From Actinomycetes bacterium (GTDB taxonomy: Bacteria > Actinomycetota > Acidimicrobiia > Acidimicrobiales > Bog-793): DNA of 12,245 nt. Position 1 is the stretch's first letter, and every line of letters begins with the position of its first letter. The notes under the pieces are model-generated. The model was not told the DNA's origin, did no database searches, and was given only the letters and a program-made list of their open reading frames with translations. Where the stretch lies: contig JAKACF010000060.1 in NCBI GenBank assembly GCA_021821585.1, positions 1 through 12,245 on the forward strand. Reading direction: 5' to 3'. A program made the position numbers and the translations under genes. Positions 6,228-12,245 of this stretch are shown one piece after another.

Positions 6228-7072
6228 CGTGGCTCCTCCGCGTCGAGCAGGAGCCGGGGCAGTGGCTCGGGCCTCACCATAGCGGACATGAGCCAGAGGC
6301 CGAGACCGAACAGAAGGCCGACGACGGCGAGGACCAGCTGACCGGTGGGCGATCGGTACGGCGCGAGGTAGGTGCGGGCGAACAGCGCCATGAAGGCGAA
6401 CAGGGCGAGCGAGAAGCCGGTGATCATCCGCACGGCGGCACGGGACGAGGCGCGTGACGCCTCCACCGCGAGGCGCATGCCGACCTCCTCGCGGATGGAG
6501 GCTGCGAGGGCGCCGAGCAGGTCACCGAGGCGCTGGGCTCGCTCCCGGGACGCCATGACGAGGGCGATCACGACCATGTCGGCGGCCGGGTCGGCGACCT
6601 CGGCGCCGAGCTCCCGGAGGGAGATCTCGAGCGGTACACCGGCGCTCAACTTCGCTGCCAGGGAGCTGATCGCGCCGCTCAGCGCCTCCGGAGCGGTCGC
6701 CGCCGTCGTGACGAGCGCTTGGGTGAGCCCGGAGGCACCCGCCAGCGTGTCGCGCAGCATCTCGGTCCAGGTCGCCACGGCCTCGAGGCGTTCGATGGTC
6801 TTCGAGCCGGTCCCCCGGCGCAGGCCACGGGTCCCGAGGACCGCCGCAGCGGCGAGCGGGGCGGCGATCGGCCACCGTGTGATCACCACGGCGACACCGG
6901 CGGCTCCGAGCGCGAGCAGCGTCTCGAGGCGCGAGAGGCCGCCTTCCCGTCGAGCCGTCGGCACCCGGGAGGTGCCGGCCTCCGGCGGTCCGTTCCGGCC
7001 GAGCCCCCGCAGGGTCATGAGGATCCCGACGCCGGCCGCTCCACCGGCGAGCGCGGCCAGGAGGCTCATCAC
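6224..7072 (-). CDS. tadB: Tad pilus platform protein TadB (type II secretion F family)
   Basis: This is a 282-residue membrane protein and partner of TadC. It has an N-terminal helix (about 3-20), a second hydrophobic region (about 52-80), and a cytoplasmic T2SSF-like domain (about 95-210). The domain contains WTEMLRDTLAGASGLTQAL and ERAQRLGDLLGALAASIREE. Two C-terminal helices follow (about 216-238 and 244-264), with a proline-rich tail. The start is ambiguous between GTG (7070-7072) and the next codon ATG (7067-7069). Both lie on top of the tadA stop (GTGATG containing TGA), so coupling is certain whichever is used. Confidence 0.87.
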   Translation of the reverse strand: MMSLLAALAGGAAGVGILMTLRGLGRNGPPEAGTSRVPTARREGGLSRLETLLALGAAGVAVVITRWPIAAPLAAAAVLGTRGLRRGTGSKTIERLEAVATWTEMLRDTLAGASGLTQALVTTAATAPEALSGAISSLAAKLSAGVPLEISLRELGAEVADPAADMVVIALVMASRERAQRLGDLLGALAASIREEVGMRLAVEASRASSRAAVRMITGFSLALFAFMALFARTYLAPYRSPTGQLVLAVVGLLFGLGLWLMSAMVRPEPLPRLLLDAEEPR

Positions 7073-8379
7073 GGCCGGGCCCGGCGCACGGGTTGGTAGC
7101 CGGTCTCGGCGAGCGCCCGCAGGGAGGCCGCTCCAAGCGGTGCGGCCGGCACGGCCGAGCCGTCCGGTCCCGGCCGCCAGATCTCGTTGGAGATGACGAG
7201 CGCTCCCTCGGCGTCGACCACCTCCCGTACGGACGCGACGTGGCGGCGCATGCCTCCGGTCCCGGGCGAGGCGTCGAGGTGGACGACGTAGTGGATCGCC
7301 CCGGCGATGAGCAGGTTGGACGCCTCGAGCGGAAGGCGCTCGGGCGACTGGACCGCATAGGCGGCGATACGGCGGAAGACGCCGGCGGACGAGTCGGCGT
7401 GGATCGTGCCCATGGAGCCCGAGCGTCCCTGGCTCATCGCGTTCAGCATGGGGATGATCTCGTCGCCGAGCACCTCTCCGACGATGACCCGCGAGGCGTT
7501 CATGCGCAGTGACCGACGGACGAGCTGCGCCATCGTGACGGCACCCTCTCCTTCGGTGTTGGCCAGCCTGGCCTCCATCGCGACGCAGTCGGGATGCCGA
7601 TCCCCTTGTCGGTCGAGACCGAGCTCGAGCGACTGCTCGATCGTGACGATCCGCTCCTCGGGCGGGATCTCCGCCGCCAACGCCCGCAGAAGGGTGGTCT
7701 TCCCGGAATTCATCGCGCCGGACACGAGGACGTTGCGCTTGGCGCGCACGGCCGCAGAGAGCAAGGCTGCCAGCTCCTCGTCGAGCGCCCCGAGTGAGAC
7801 GAGAGCGCGGAGATCGAGGTCGGCGAGGCGATGGCGGCGGATGTCGACCACCGGCCGCTCCGTGACGGCCATCACGGCCGACAGCCGGCTCCCGTCCGGA
7901 AGTCGCAGGTCGAGCTCGGGCTGGGCAGCGTCGAAGCGCCGCTCGCTCAAGCCGAACCGTGCGGCCGCGCTCCGGACGATGGCGACGAGCTCCTCGTCGC
8001 TCGAGGCGACGGCGCCCACCCTCACCTTGCGACCGTCCCCGTAGGTGACAAACACGCGGTCACAGCCGTTCGCGTCGACGTTCTCGACCTCGGGGTCGTC
8101 CACGAAGCGTTGCAGCATCCCGAGGCCGAACAGCATGTCGAGGGCGAGCCGGTGCGCCACCTGTTCCTCCTCGTCGCGAAGCGGCGCTCGGCCCTCCTGC
8201 ACCCGTGCGGCAGCCAGCCCGTCGAGCGCCCGTTGCACGAGGAACGCCGCCCGGGCGCGCAGCGGATCGGTCGCCGTGCTCTCCTCGAGGGCGAGCGACC
8301 TCGCCACCTCCGCCCGCACCGCAGAGGCAAGCTCGAACATCTCGACGGAGGGCGCCACCTCGCCCGTCGACGGGCTCAC
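7069..8379 (-). CDS. tadA: Tad pilus assembly ATPase TadA/CpaF
   Basis: This 436-residue cytoplasmic secretion ATPase hydrolyses ATP to drive pilin extraction and fibre assembly. It has an N-terminal domain (about 1-125) with PEVENVDANGCDRVFVTYGDG, then DLRLPDGSRLSAVM and the PVVDIRRHR linker. Walker A is GAMNSGKTT (221-229), the Asp-box region is IVTIEQSLELGL (244-255), Walker B is IVGEVLGDE (299-307) and the His box is GTIHADSS (324-331). Walker A departs from the common GGTGSGKTT in two positions but keeps the GKT core. The GEVLGDEIIPMLNAMSQG stretch is the form I know from actinobacterial CpaF proteins. GTG start; start and stop both overlap the neighbouring genes. Confidence 0.93.
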   Translation of the reverse strand: MSPSTGEVAPSVEMFELASAVRAEVARSLALEESTATDPLRARAAFLVQRALDGLAAARVQEGRAPLRDEEEQVAHRLALDMLFGLGMLQRFVDDPEVENVDANGCDRVFVTYGDGRKVRVGAVASSDEELVAIVRSAAARFGLSERRFDAAQPELDLRLPDGSRLSAVMAVTERPVVDIRRHRLADLDLRALVSLGALDEELAALLSAAVRAKRNVLVSGAMNSGKTTLLRALAAEIPPEERIVTIEQSLELGLDRQGDRHPDCVAMEARLANTEGEGAVTMAQLVRRSLRMNASRVIVGEVLGDEIIPMLNAMSQGRSGSMGTIHADSSAGVFRRIAAYAVQSPERLPLEASNLLIAGAIHYVVHLDASPGTGGMRRHVASVREVVDAEGALVISNEIWRPGPDGSAVPAAPLGAASLRALAETGYQPVRRARP

Positions 8380-9203
8380 GGCTCCTCCCCCTCGGGGCGG
8401 TGCAGGCGGCCGGCGGCAAGGCGCACGGCGTCGGGGGCGTGCTCGGTGATGGCCACCTGCGGAGTGACGAGGGCAGGCGCCTGCCCGAGCACGAAGGCGG
8501 CCAGCCCACCGATGGCCCGCTGGAGCGCCCGGTCCTCGGCGCGGAGGCTCGCGACCGGCAGGCGGGGGCCGGCGAAATCGAACGGGCCGCCATGCCCGAG
8601 TGGCACCACCCCGGCGACGGGGTGCCCGAGCGCCATCGAGACTTCCTCGGCCACCCGGTCGTCACGGGCTGCGACAACGGCACGTGCGGCGATGCCCTGG
8701 GCCCGCAGGCGGATGAGGGCGGAGCGGGTGTGGACGACCGAGGCGGTGTCGGATCGACAGACCACGAGCACTTCGCCGGCGCGCTCGAGCAGGACGCTGG
8801 CGGGCCCGCCCGCCGCGATGCGGCCGAGATCGACGACGAGCTGCAAGGGGCTTCGTACCGCCGCGTCCGCGAGCGGGCGGACGAGCCAGTCGAGGGTCGC
8901 CTGCTGAGCCCGTCCTGAGATGCCGGCGACGACGGCAACGCCGGGCAGGGTCGTCGTGCGTTGGGAGTGGGCGAGCAGCAGCCCGTCGTCGATCCCGTGG
9001 CGTCCGGCGAGTGCGAGCGTGCCGGCGCCGGGCACAGGGTCGAGCCCGAGGCGGACGGCCACGTCGCCTCCGTCCGGGTCGGCGTCCAGGAGGCAGACGC
9101 CGCCGGTCCTGCCGAGTCGCCGCGCGAGCTCTCTCGCGAGCAACAGGGAGACCGTCGTCGTTCCCGGGGAGCCCTTGGCCGAGCAGAGGGCGACGAGGCT
9201 CAT
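8376..9203 (-). CDS. CpaE/TadZ-like ParA/MinD-family ATPase
   Basis: This 275-residue cytoplasmic protein begins SLVALCSAKGSPGTTTVSLL, a ParA/MinD-type P-loop. The signature Lys10 is kept, but the usual P-loop lysine of GKT is replaced by Thr15. LLDADPDGGDVA (38-49) matches the Walker A' region, and LVVDLGR (122-128) lies where Walker B is expected. The C-terminal third is divergent. TadZ/CpaE proteins localise Tad pilus machinery at the cell pole or septum; position between cpaB and tadA supports that role. Nucleotide binding may be altered. I recall similar KGSPG-x-TT loops in actinobacterial relatives, so this is probably a lineage feature and not damage. ATGA overlap with the upstream gene. 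Confidence 0.82.
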   Translation of the reverse strand: MSLVALCSAKGSPGTTTVSLLLARELARRLGRTGGVCLLDADPDGGDVAVRLGLDPVPGAGTLALAGRHGIDDGLLLAHSQRTTTLPGVAVVAGISGRAQQATLDWLVRPLADAAVRSPLQLVVDLGRIAAGGPASVLLERAGEVLVVCRSDTASVVHTRSALIRLRAQGIAARAVVAARDDRVAEEVSMALGHPVAGVVPLGHGGPFDFAGPRLPVASLRAEDRALQRAIGGLAAFVLGQAPALVTPQVAITEHAPDAVRLAAGRLHRPEGEEP

Positions 9204-9970
9204 CGGGAACCTCCGCCAGCGGGGCCGAGGGGCACCTGCACGAGGCTGAGAGTGCCCGCAGCGCTCGCGACGGCTGCCGCCGGCGCCTCGCTCTCCGGTA
9301 CCGCCACGGTCACCTCCTCTCCGCCGGTCGTCACCGCTGCCGAGGACGAGGGCCCGGTCCCGAGCGCGAAGACCGTCCCACGACCGAGGCGGGCGCTGTC
9401 TCCGGGCGCCGGCGCGGACACCGAGGTGCTCGCCGGGCCGCTGGCGGACCCGGTCCCGGCTGCCGAGAGCACGAGCCAGACGGCGTCACCCGGCTCGAGG
9501 GTGGCCGGCATCTGGTCTGGCTGGAGGCTCGCCCCGACGAGCGCCGTGCCCGACCGGGGGAGGCTGCGCACCAGGTCGCCGGCGACGAGGAGCGTCCCCG
9601 GCACGAGCGGGCCGACGGTGCGGGAGGCCGTGAGAGCACCCTCGTCGGCTGCCGGGACGGCCGCGAAGCCGGGGGGCAGGCCGAGCTCCACCTCGCTCAG
9701 GTCGTCGGGTCGCACCAGCGCCCCGGCGGGGAGCGCCCTCGTGACTTCGAGGTAGGCCGAGCGGGCGTTGGAGCGGTGGGCGAGCTCGGCGCCGACGCCT
9801 GCGCAGACGACGACGACCGCCACCCCGAGCACGACCAGGTGGGGACGTCGTCCGCCCCGACGGGTCGGTCGCTCGGAGGGCGGACGCAGGCGGAGGTGCG
9901 CGATCGAGAGGGCCTGGGGCTCGGTGACGTCTCCGAGCCCCCTGCGACGGGGTCGAGCGGCGAGTGGCAT
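9200..9970 (-). CDS. CpaB/RcpC-like SAF-domain pilus assembly protein
   Basis: This is a 256-residue protein with the start placed at the ATG 9968-9970. That codon has GGAGG 8 bases upstream and begins just before the basic, cytoplasmic N-terminus. The frame stays open to 10306, but that would run through the divergent gene. A single membrane helix lies at about 44-64. A SAF domain follows (about 72-133): YLEVTRALPAGALVRPDDLS, then VPGTLLVAGDLV. The C-terminal part is rich in Ala, Ser, Thr and Pro. In Gram-negative Tad systems CpaB/RcpC works in the periplasm with the secretin. No secretin is present here, so the role outside the membrane (possibly cell-wall contact) is inference. First gene of the operon. 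Confidence 0.8.
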   Translation of the reverse strand: MPLAARPRRRGLGDVTEPQALSIAHLRLRPPSERPTRRGGRRPHLVVLGVAVVVVCAGVGAELAHRSNARSAYLEVTRALPAGALVRPDDLSEVELGLPPGFAAVPAADEGALTASRTVGPLVPGTLLVAGDLVRSLPRSGTALVGASLQPDQMPATLEPGDAVWLVLSAAGTGSASGPASTSVSAPAPGDSARLGRGTVFALGTGPSSSAAVTTGGEEVTVAVPESEAPAAAVASAAGTLSLVQVPLGPAGGGSR

Positions 9971-10079
9971 GCCGGCAGCCTCCGGGGGGCGCTTACCGAG
10001 GCGTCTACCGAACCCGGCGCGTGCACTGTGGATCCCCGGGCCGATACGCGACTTCGCCCCCGGGAGGCTTTGCACAGAC
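9971..10079. promoter_or_regulatory. Divergent control region between the pilus operon and the membrane-protein/sigma genes
   Basis: This 109-base gap separates two diverging starts, so promoters for both directions should lie here or just inside the coding ends. It holds the SD of the CpaB-like gene (GGAGG on the minus strand, 9979-9983) and GGGAGG (10061-10066 region) 12 bases before the plus-strand ATG. Short palindromes GTGCAC, GGATCC and CCCGGG also occur. A GAACCC at 10010-10015 resembles an ECF-type -35 motif, but I find no matching -10 at the right distance. No housekeeping -10/-35 pair is convincing either way. Confidence 0.5.
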
Positions 10080-11033
10080 ATGGAGGATCCACCGCTCCGC
10101 CAGCTGATCGAGGGGTCACCGGGCGGCGCCCCCGAGGGGGCGCTGGCGGCCGTCGTCCGGCGCCACCGGCGGCGACGTGCGAGGGCGATCGGGGCCGTCG
10201 GGTCCGTCGCGGTCGTGGCGGCCGGGACCGCGCTCGGGGTGGGCCTCGCCCGGACCCCCGGCGCCGGCCCCGGCCCGGCTGCTCTCGGCGACGCCGCTGG
10301 AGGCACGCGTCACGAGGCGGCGGCCCTGGCACCCGGCCTCCGGGTCGTCCGGGTCCCAAAGGGGCTGTCGCCGGTCCCGGCGCTCCCGGGATCGAACGAC
10401 GCCACGTTCGCCTCGTCGCAGATCTGCACCTTCCTCGGCTGCGGAGGTGCGGAGCTCGGGAAGCTCACGTTCGTCCTCGGGCGGCACGTCGAGGGGATCG
10501 GCGTGCGCGCCTACCTGGTTACCTTCGCCCGTCCCTCGCAGGGCACCCGTCAACCATTGACCGGGGGTGCCGTCTCCGGCGCGGTCACGACGACGAGCAC
10601 CGGGCTTCCCCTTCCGCCGGACGGGCCGCTCCTGCCGATGTGCTCGCGGTCGGGCGAGCTGCTCGTCAGGGTCTCTGTCGACGGGGCCCCACCGGCGACG
10701 GTGGTGGCCCCGAGCTCGACCGGGGTCGCCGAGCCGTTCGAGACGCTCGCCGAGGCGGTCGTCGGAGGTCACCACCCTGTCCTCGTGGCGCTCGCCGAGG
10801 TGGGCGCCAGCGTGGGGCGGGTGGAGGCCCGCTTCGGGGGAGGATCCAAGGACGCCGCGGTTCCCTCGAAGGGCTGGGTGGTGCTCGTCGGTCGGGCGGC
10901 GTCGGCCGGCCAGGCGCGTCGCGACGGCGTGAGCTTGGTCGCCCTCAGCCCGGCGGGAGGGCTCCTCGAGCGGGCGTCGCTCCAGGCGCCGCGCGACATC
11001 GCCGTCCCGAGCTCCTGCGCCGCCGGCTCGTGA
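10080..11033 (+). CDS. Single-pass membrane protein of unknown function, possible anti-sigma partner
   Basis: This is a 317-residue protein. A short N-terminal part of about 35 residues ends in a strong basic run (VVRRHRRRRAR), then one membrane helix (about 37-57). A long, low-complexity-flanked extracytoplasmic region of about 255 residues follows. Four cysteines are outside (Cys116 and Cys121 in ICTFLGCGG, Cys188, Cys313) and could form disulfides. The topology resembles membrane anti-sigma factors and the gene precedes an ECF sigma gene. However, the N-terminus is very short and lacks the HxxxCxxC zinc motif, and the order is opposite to the usual sigma-then-anti-sigma. I do not recognise the outer domain. 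The ATG at 10080 is preferred because earlier in-frame starts run into the divergent gene. Confidence 0.7.
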   Translation: MEDPPLRQLIEGSPGGAPEGALAAVVRRHRRRRARAIGAVGSVAVVAAGTALGVGLARTPGAGPGPAALGDAAGGTRHEAAALAPGLRVVRVPKGLSPVPALPGSNDATFASSQICTFLGCGGAELGKLTFVLGRHVEGIGVRAYLVTFARPSQGTRQPLTGGAVSGAVTTTSTGLPLPPDGPLLPMCSRSGELLVRVSVDGAPPATVVAPSSTGVAEPFETLAEAVVGGHHPVLVALAEVGASVGRVEARFGGGSKDAAVPSKGWVVLVGRAASAGQARRDGVSLVALSPAGGLLERASLQAPRDIAVPSSCAAGS

Positions 11034-11052
11034 TCGCTCCGCCGGCCGGGCC

Positions 11053-11070
11053 GCCCTCGGGGGTGAGGGC
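11053..11070 (+). other. Hairpin between the membrane-protein gene and the sigma gene
   Basis: GCCCTC (11053-11058) and GAGGGC (11065-11070) form a 6-pair stem with a 6-base loop in the 70-base gap before the sigma factor. No T-run follows, so it is not a classical terminator. It could modulate expression of the sigma gene relative to its upstream neighbour, or mean nothing. Confidence 0.3.
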
Positions 11071-11103
11071 GCGCCCTGGCGGTCCCGGCTCGACCAGACT
11101 TGC

Positions 11104-11640
11104 GTGATCGCACTCGAACCGCCGCCGGGAGAGACGGGGGCACAGGCCCCAGGGGTGGCGTCGGACTTCGTCGCGATGTTCGAGTCGCACTACCGCCGCG
11201 TCGTGCGGGCCCTCGAGCTCGGCGGGCTCGACCACGCCTCGGCGGAGGACGCCGCCCAGGAGGCGTTCGCGAGGACCCTCGGGCACTGGCGCCGGGTCCG
11301 GGGTGGCTCGAACCCCCCGGGCTACGTCTTCAGGACCGCCTTCCGGCTGGCCCGGCGCCGGCTGGCGACGAGAGAGCTCCCTCTCGACGAGGTGCCGCTG
11401 CCGGCGAACGATGCCGGGGGCATCGAGCTGCGCCTCGACGTCGAGGCCGAGCTGGCCGCGATGCCGGCCCGCCGGCGGGCATGTGCCGTGCTCTGCCTCG
11501 TCGTCGGCCTCTCCACGGCCGAGGCCGCGAGCGCCCTCGGCATCGCCGAGGGGACCGTCCGCAAGCAGCTCGAGCATGCTCGCCGCGCTCTGCGGGCGGC
11601 GCTGTCGGAGGCGTCACCTCCTTTGCCCCCGGCCCCCTGA
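11104..11640 (+). CDS. RNA polymerase sigma factor, ECF (sigma-70 family)
   Basis: This is a 178-residue protein with the two-domain ECF layout. Region 2 (about 20-90) contains DFVAMFESHYRRVVRALEL, the AEDAAQEAFARTLGHW helix (47-62) and PPGYVFRTAFRLARRRL. Region 4 (about 113-168) starts LAAMPARRRACAVLCLVVGL and includes the helix-turn-helix TAEAASALGIAEGTVRKQLE and an ARRAL end. It directs RNA polymerase to a specific promoter set. The GTG at 11104 has no good ribosome-binding site. Another GTG at 11155 (before ASDFVAMF) would remove 17 weakly conserved residues and is a fair alternative. The 70-base spacing after the membrane-protein gene suggests co-transcription. The target promoters are not identifiable here. 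Confidence 0.88.
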   Translation: MIALEPPPGETGAQAPGVASDFVAMFESHYRRVVRALELGGLDHASAEDAAQEAFARTLGHWRRVRGGSNPPGYVFRTAFRLARRRLATRELPLDEVPLPANDAGGIELRLDVEAELAAMPARRRACAVLCLVVGLSTAEAASALGIAEGTVRKQLEHARRALRAALSEASPPLPPAP

Positions 11641-11658
11641 GGAGGGTGCCGCAGGCCC

Positions 11659-11706
11659 AAAAAAGCAGGTCAGGACCTTTCGAGCGCCGGAGGCGGCTGC
11701 TATACT
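11659..11706 (+). promoter_or_regulatory. Extended -10 promoter for the rimP transcript
   Basis: TGCTATACT (11698-11706) contains an extended -10 TGn followed by TATACT, five of six consensus positions. The best -35 match at 17-base spacing is TTTCGA (11678-11683), which is weak, as is common with extended -10 promoters. An A6 tract (11659-11664) falls at about -50, where an UP element would lie. The predicted start is near 11713. The promoter sits between the sigma-factor stop and rimP. Confidence 0.65.
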
Positions 11707-11739
11707 GACCGGGCCGTTCTAGTAAGAGCAGCGTGGGTC

Positions 11740-11766
11740 GACGTGGGCGGTTGCCCACGTCTTTTT
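11740..11766 (+). terminator. Intrinsic terminator in the rimP leader (possible attenuator)
   Basis: GACGTGGGC (11740-11748), loop GGTT and GCCCACGTC (11753-11761) form a perfect 9-pair GC-rich stem, followed at once by TTTTT (11762-11766). It is downstream of the promoter at 11701 and upstream of rimP. It would therefore end the rimP transcript after about 50 nucleotides unless read through. A second copy of CGTGGG at 11732-11737 could pair with the same CCCACG arm, giving a competing fold. It would also stop transcripts coming from the sigma gene. Confidence 0.85.
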
Positions 11767-11797
11767 CGTTGCCGGGGAGTCCGCCGGCGTGGTCATG

Positions 11798-11805
11798 GGA
11801 GGAGG
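11798..11805 (+). promoter_or_regulatory. Shine-Dalgarno of rimP
   Basis: GGAGGAGG is followed by CG and then two consecutive ATG codons (11808 and 11811). The site serves either start: GGGAGG at 11797-11802 lies 5 bases before the first ATG, and GGAGG at 11801-11805 lies 5 bases before the second. Confidence 0.75.
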
Positions 11806-11807
11806 CG

Positions 11808-12245
11808 ATGATGGGCACGATCGACAAGCTCGAGCGTGTCGTCGCGCCCGTCGTGGCCGCCGCCGGGCTCGAGCTCGTGGACGTCGAGGTGCAGGCCAAG
11901 ACCGTGAGGGTCACCGTCGACCGGGAGGGCGGGGTCGATCTCGACGCCATCGGCGGGGCCACCGCCGCCATCTCGAGGGCCCTCGACGACGTCGATCCGG
12001 TCCCCGGCGGCAGCTACGAGCTCGAAGTCTCGAGCCCGGGGCTCGAGCGGCGCCTCCGGCGTCCCGAGCACTTCGGCCGTCACCTCGGCGCGCTCGTGAG
12101 CGTGAGGACCCGGCCCGGGACCGAGGGGGAGCGTCGCCTCGAGGGCACGCTCGTCTCCTCGGACGACACCGGCGTCCGCATCGAGGTCGCCGGGCGGGAG
12201 GGGGAGGTCCGCCAGATCTCCTACGACGAGATCGAGCGGGCCCAC
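11808..12245 (+). CDS. rimP: Ribosome maturation factor RimP (3' end outside window)
   Basis: The frame is open from tandem ATGs to the window edge, giving 146 residues of an unfinished protein. RimP helps assemble the 30S ribosomal subunit in the cytoplasm. The N-terminal domain begins GTIDKLERVVAPVVAAAGLE and continues LVDVEVQAKTVRVTVDR. The family signature ELEVSSPGLERRLRRPEHF lies at about 71-89. The C-terminal SH3-like domain follows with GALVSVRTRP, LEGTLVSSDD and ISYDEIERA. In most bacteria nusA and infB follow; the window ends too early to show this. The gene has its own promoter and leader terminator upstream. Confidence 0.95.
   Translation, partial: MMGTIDKLERVVAPVVAAAGLELVDVEVQAKTVRVTVDREGGVDLDAIGGATAAISRALDDVDPVPGGSYELEVSSPGLERRLRRPEHFGRHLGALVSVRTRPGTEGERRLEGTLVSSDDTGVRIEVAGREGEVRQISYDEIERAH

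Noticed and set aside
10034..10064. Repeated CCCCGGG boxes as regulator binding sites
   Set aside because: Short GC palindromes are common by chance in DNA of this composition, and no spacing or flanking symmetry supports an operator.
9971..10306. N-terminal extension of the CpaB-like gene
   Set aside because: It would overlap the divergent membrane-protein gene. The ATG at 9968-9970 has a good Shine-Dalgarno and begins directly before the expected basic N-terminus.
9011..11107. Plus-strand open frame of 698 codons
   Set aside because: It overlaps three better supported genes on both strands; the product is Arg/Gly-rich with no recognisable family.
1..12245. CRISPR array, toxin-antitoxin, restriction or other defence system, prophage
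   Set aside because: No spaced direct repeats were seen, and no open frame resembles nucleases, methylases, toxin families or phage structural proteins.

Overview
The window is GC-rich DNA with short or overlapping gene junctions, frequent GTG starts and protein families typical of a high-GC actinobacterium. These include an InhA/FabI-type enoyl reductase, an actinobacterial Tad pilus locus without an outer-membrane secretin, a BTAD regulator and an ECF sigma factor. The class may be Acidimicrobiia, but that is a guess from style and not from a marker gene.

Layout, left to right. The first 343 bases hold the C-terminal end of a DDE-type transposase, cut by the window edge. A small gene-free patch with short palindromes follows (344-550), then a clear tRNA-Cys on the minus strand (551-622). 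From 716 to 9970 everything is on the minus strand and reads right to left. The order is a CpaB-like SAF-domain protein, a CpaE/TadZ-like ATPase, the TadA/CpaF motor ATPase, TadB, TadC, a 71-residue pilin candidate, two TadE-like pseudopilins, a TadG-like protein, a 758-residue membrane-anchored BTAD regulator and finally fabI. Most junctions are 4-base ATGA/GTGA overlaps, so the pilus part is almost certainly one translationally coupled operon. The one real gap inside it (63 bases, with a hairpin) lies just before the pilin candidate.

Divergently, on the plus strand, come a single-pass membrane protein of unknown function with a large extracytoplasmic part (10080-11033) and an ECF-type sigma factor (11104-11640). 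They share a 109-base control region with the pilus operon. This suggests, but does not prove, that the sigma factor and its possible membrane partner govern the pilus genes. The right end holds a good extended -10 promoter, a textbook intrinsic terminator and then rimP, which runs off the edge. The terminator lies between promoter and gene, which points to attenuation of the rimP (probably rimP-nusA) operon.

How it works together: TadA powers assembly, TadB/TadC form the inner-membrane platform, TadZ is expected to position the machine, CpaB may act outside the membrane, and the 71-residue protein plus TadE/TadG-like proteins would be the fibre and minor subunits. No prepilin peptidase gene is in the window, so it must lie elsewhere. 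I found no CRISPR array, defence system or prophage. The less ordinary elements are the membrane-anchored BTAD protein without a visible LysM domain, the sigma/membrane-protein pair in reversed order, and the rimP leader.
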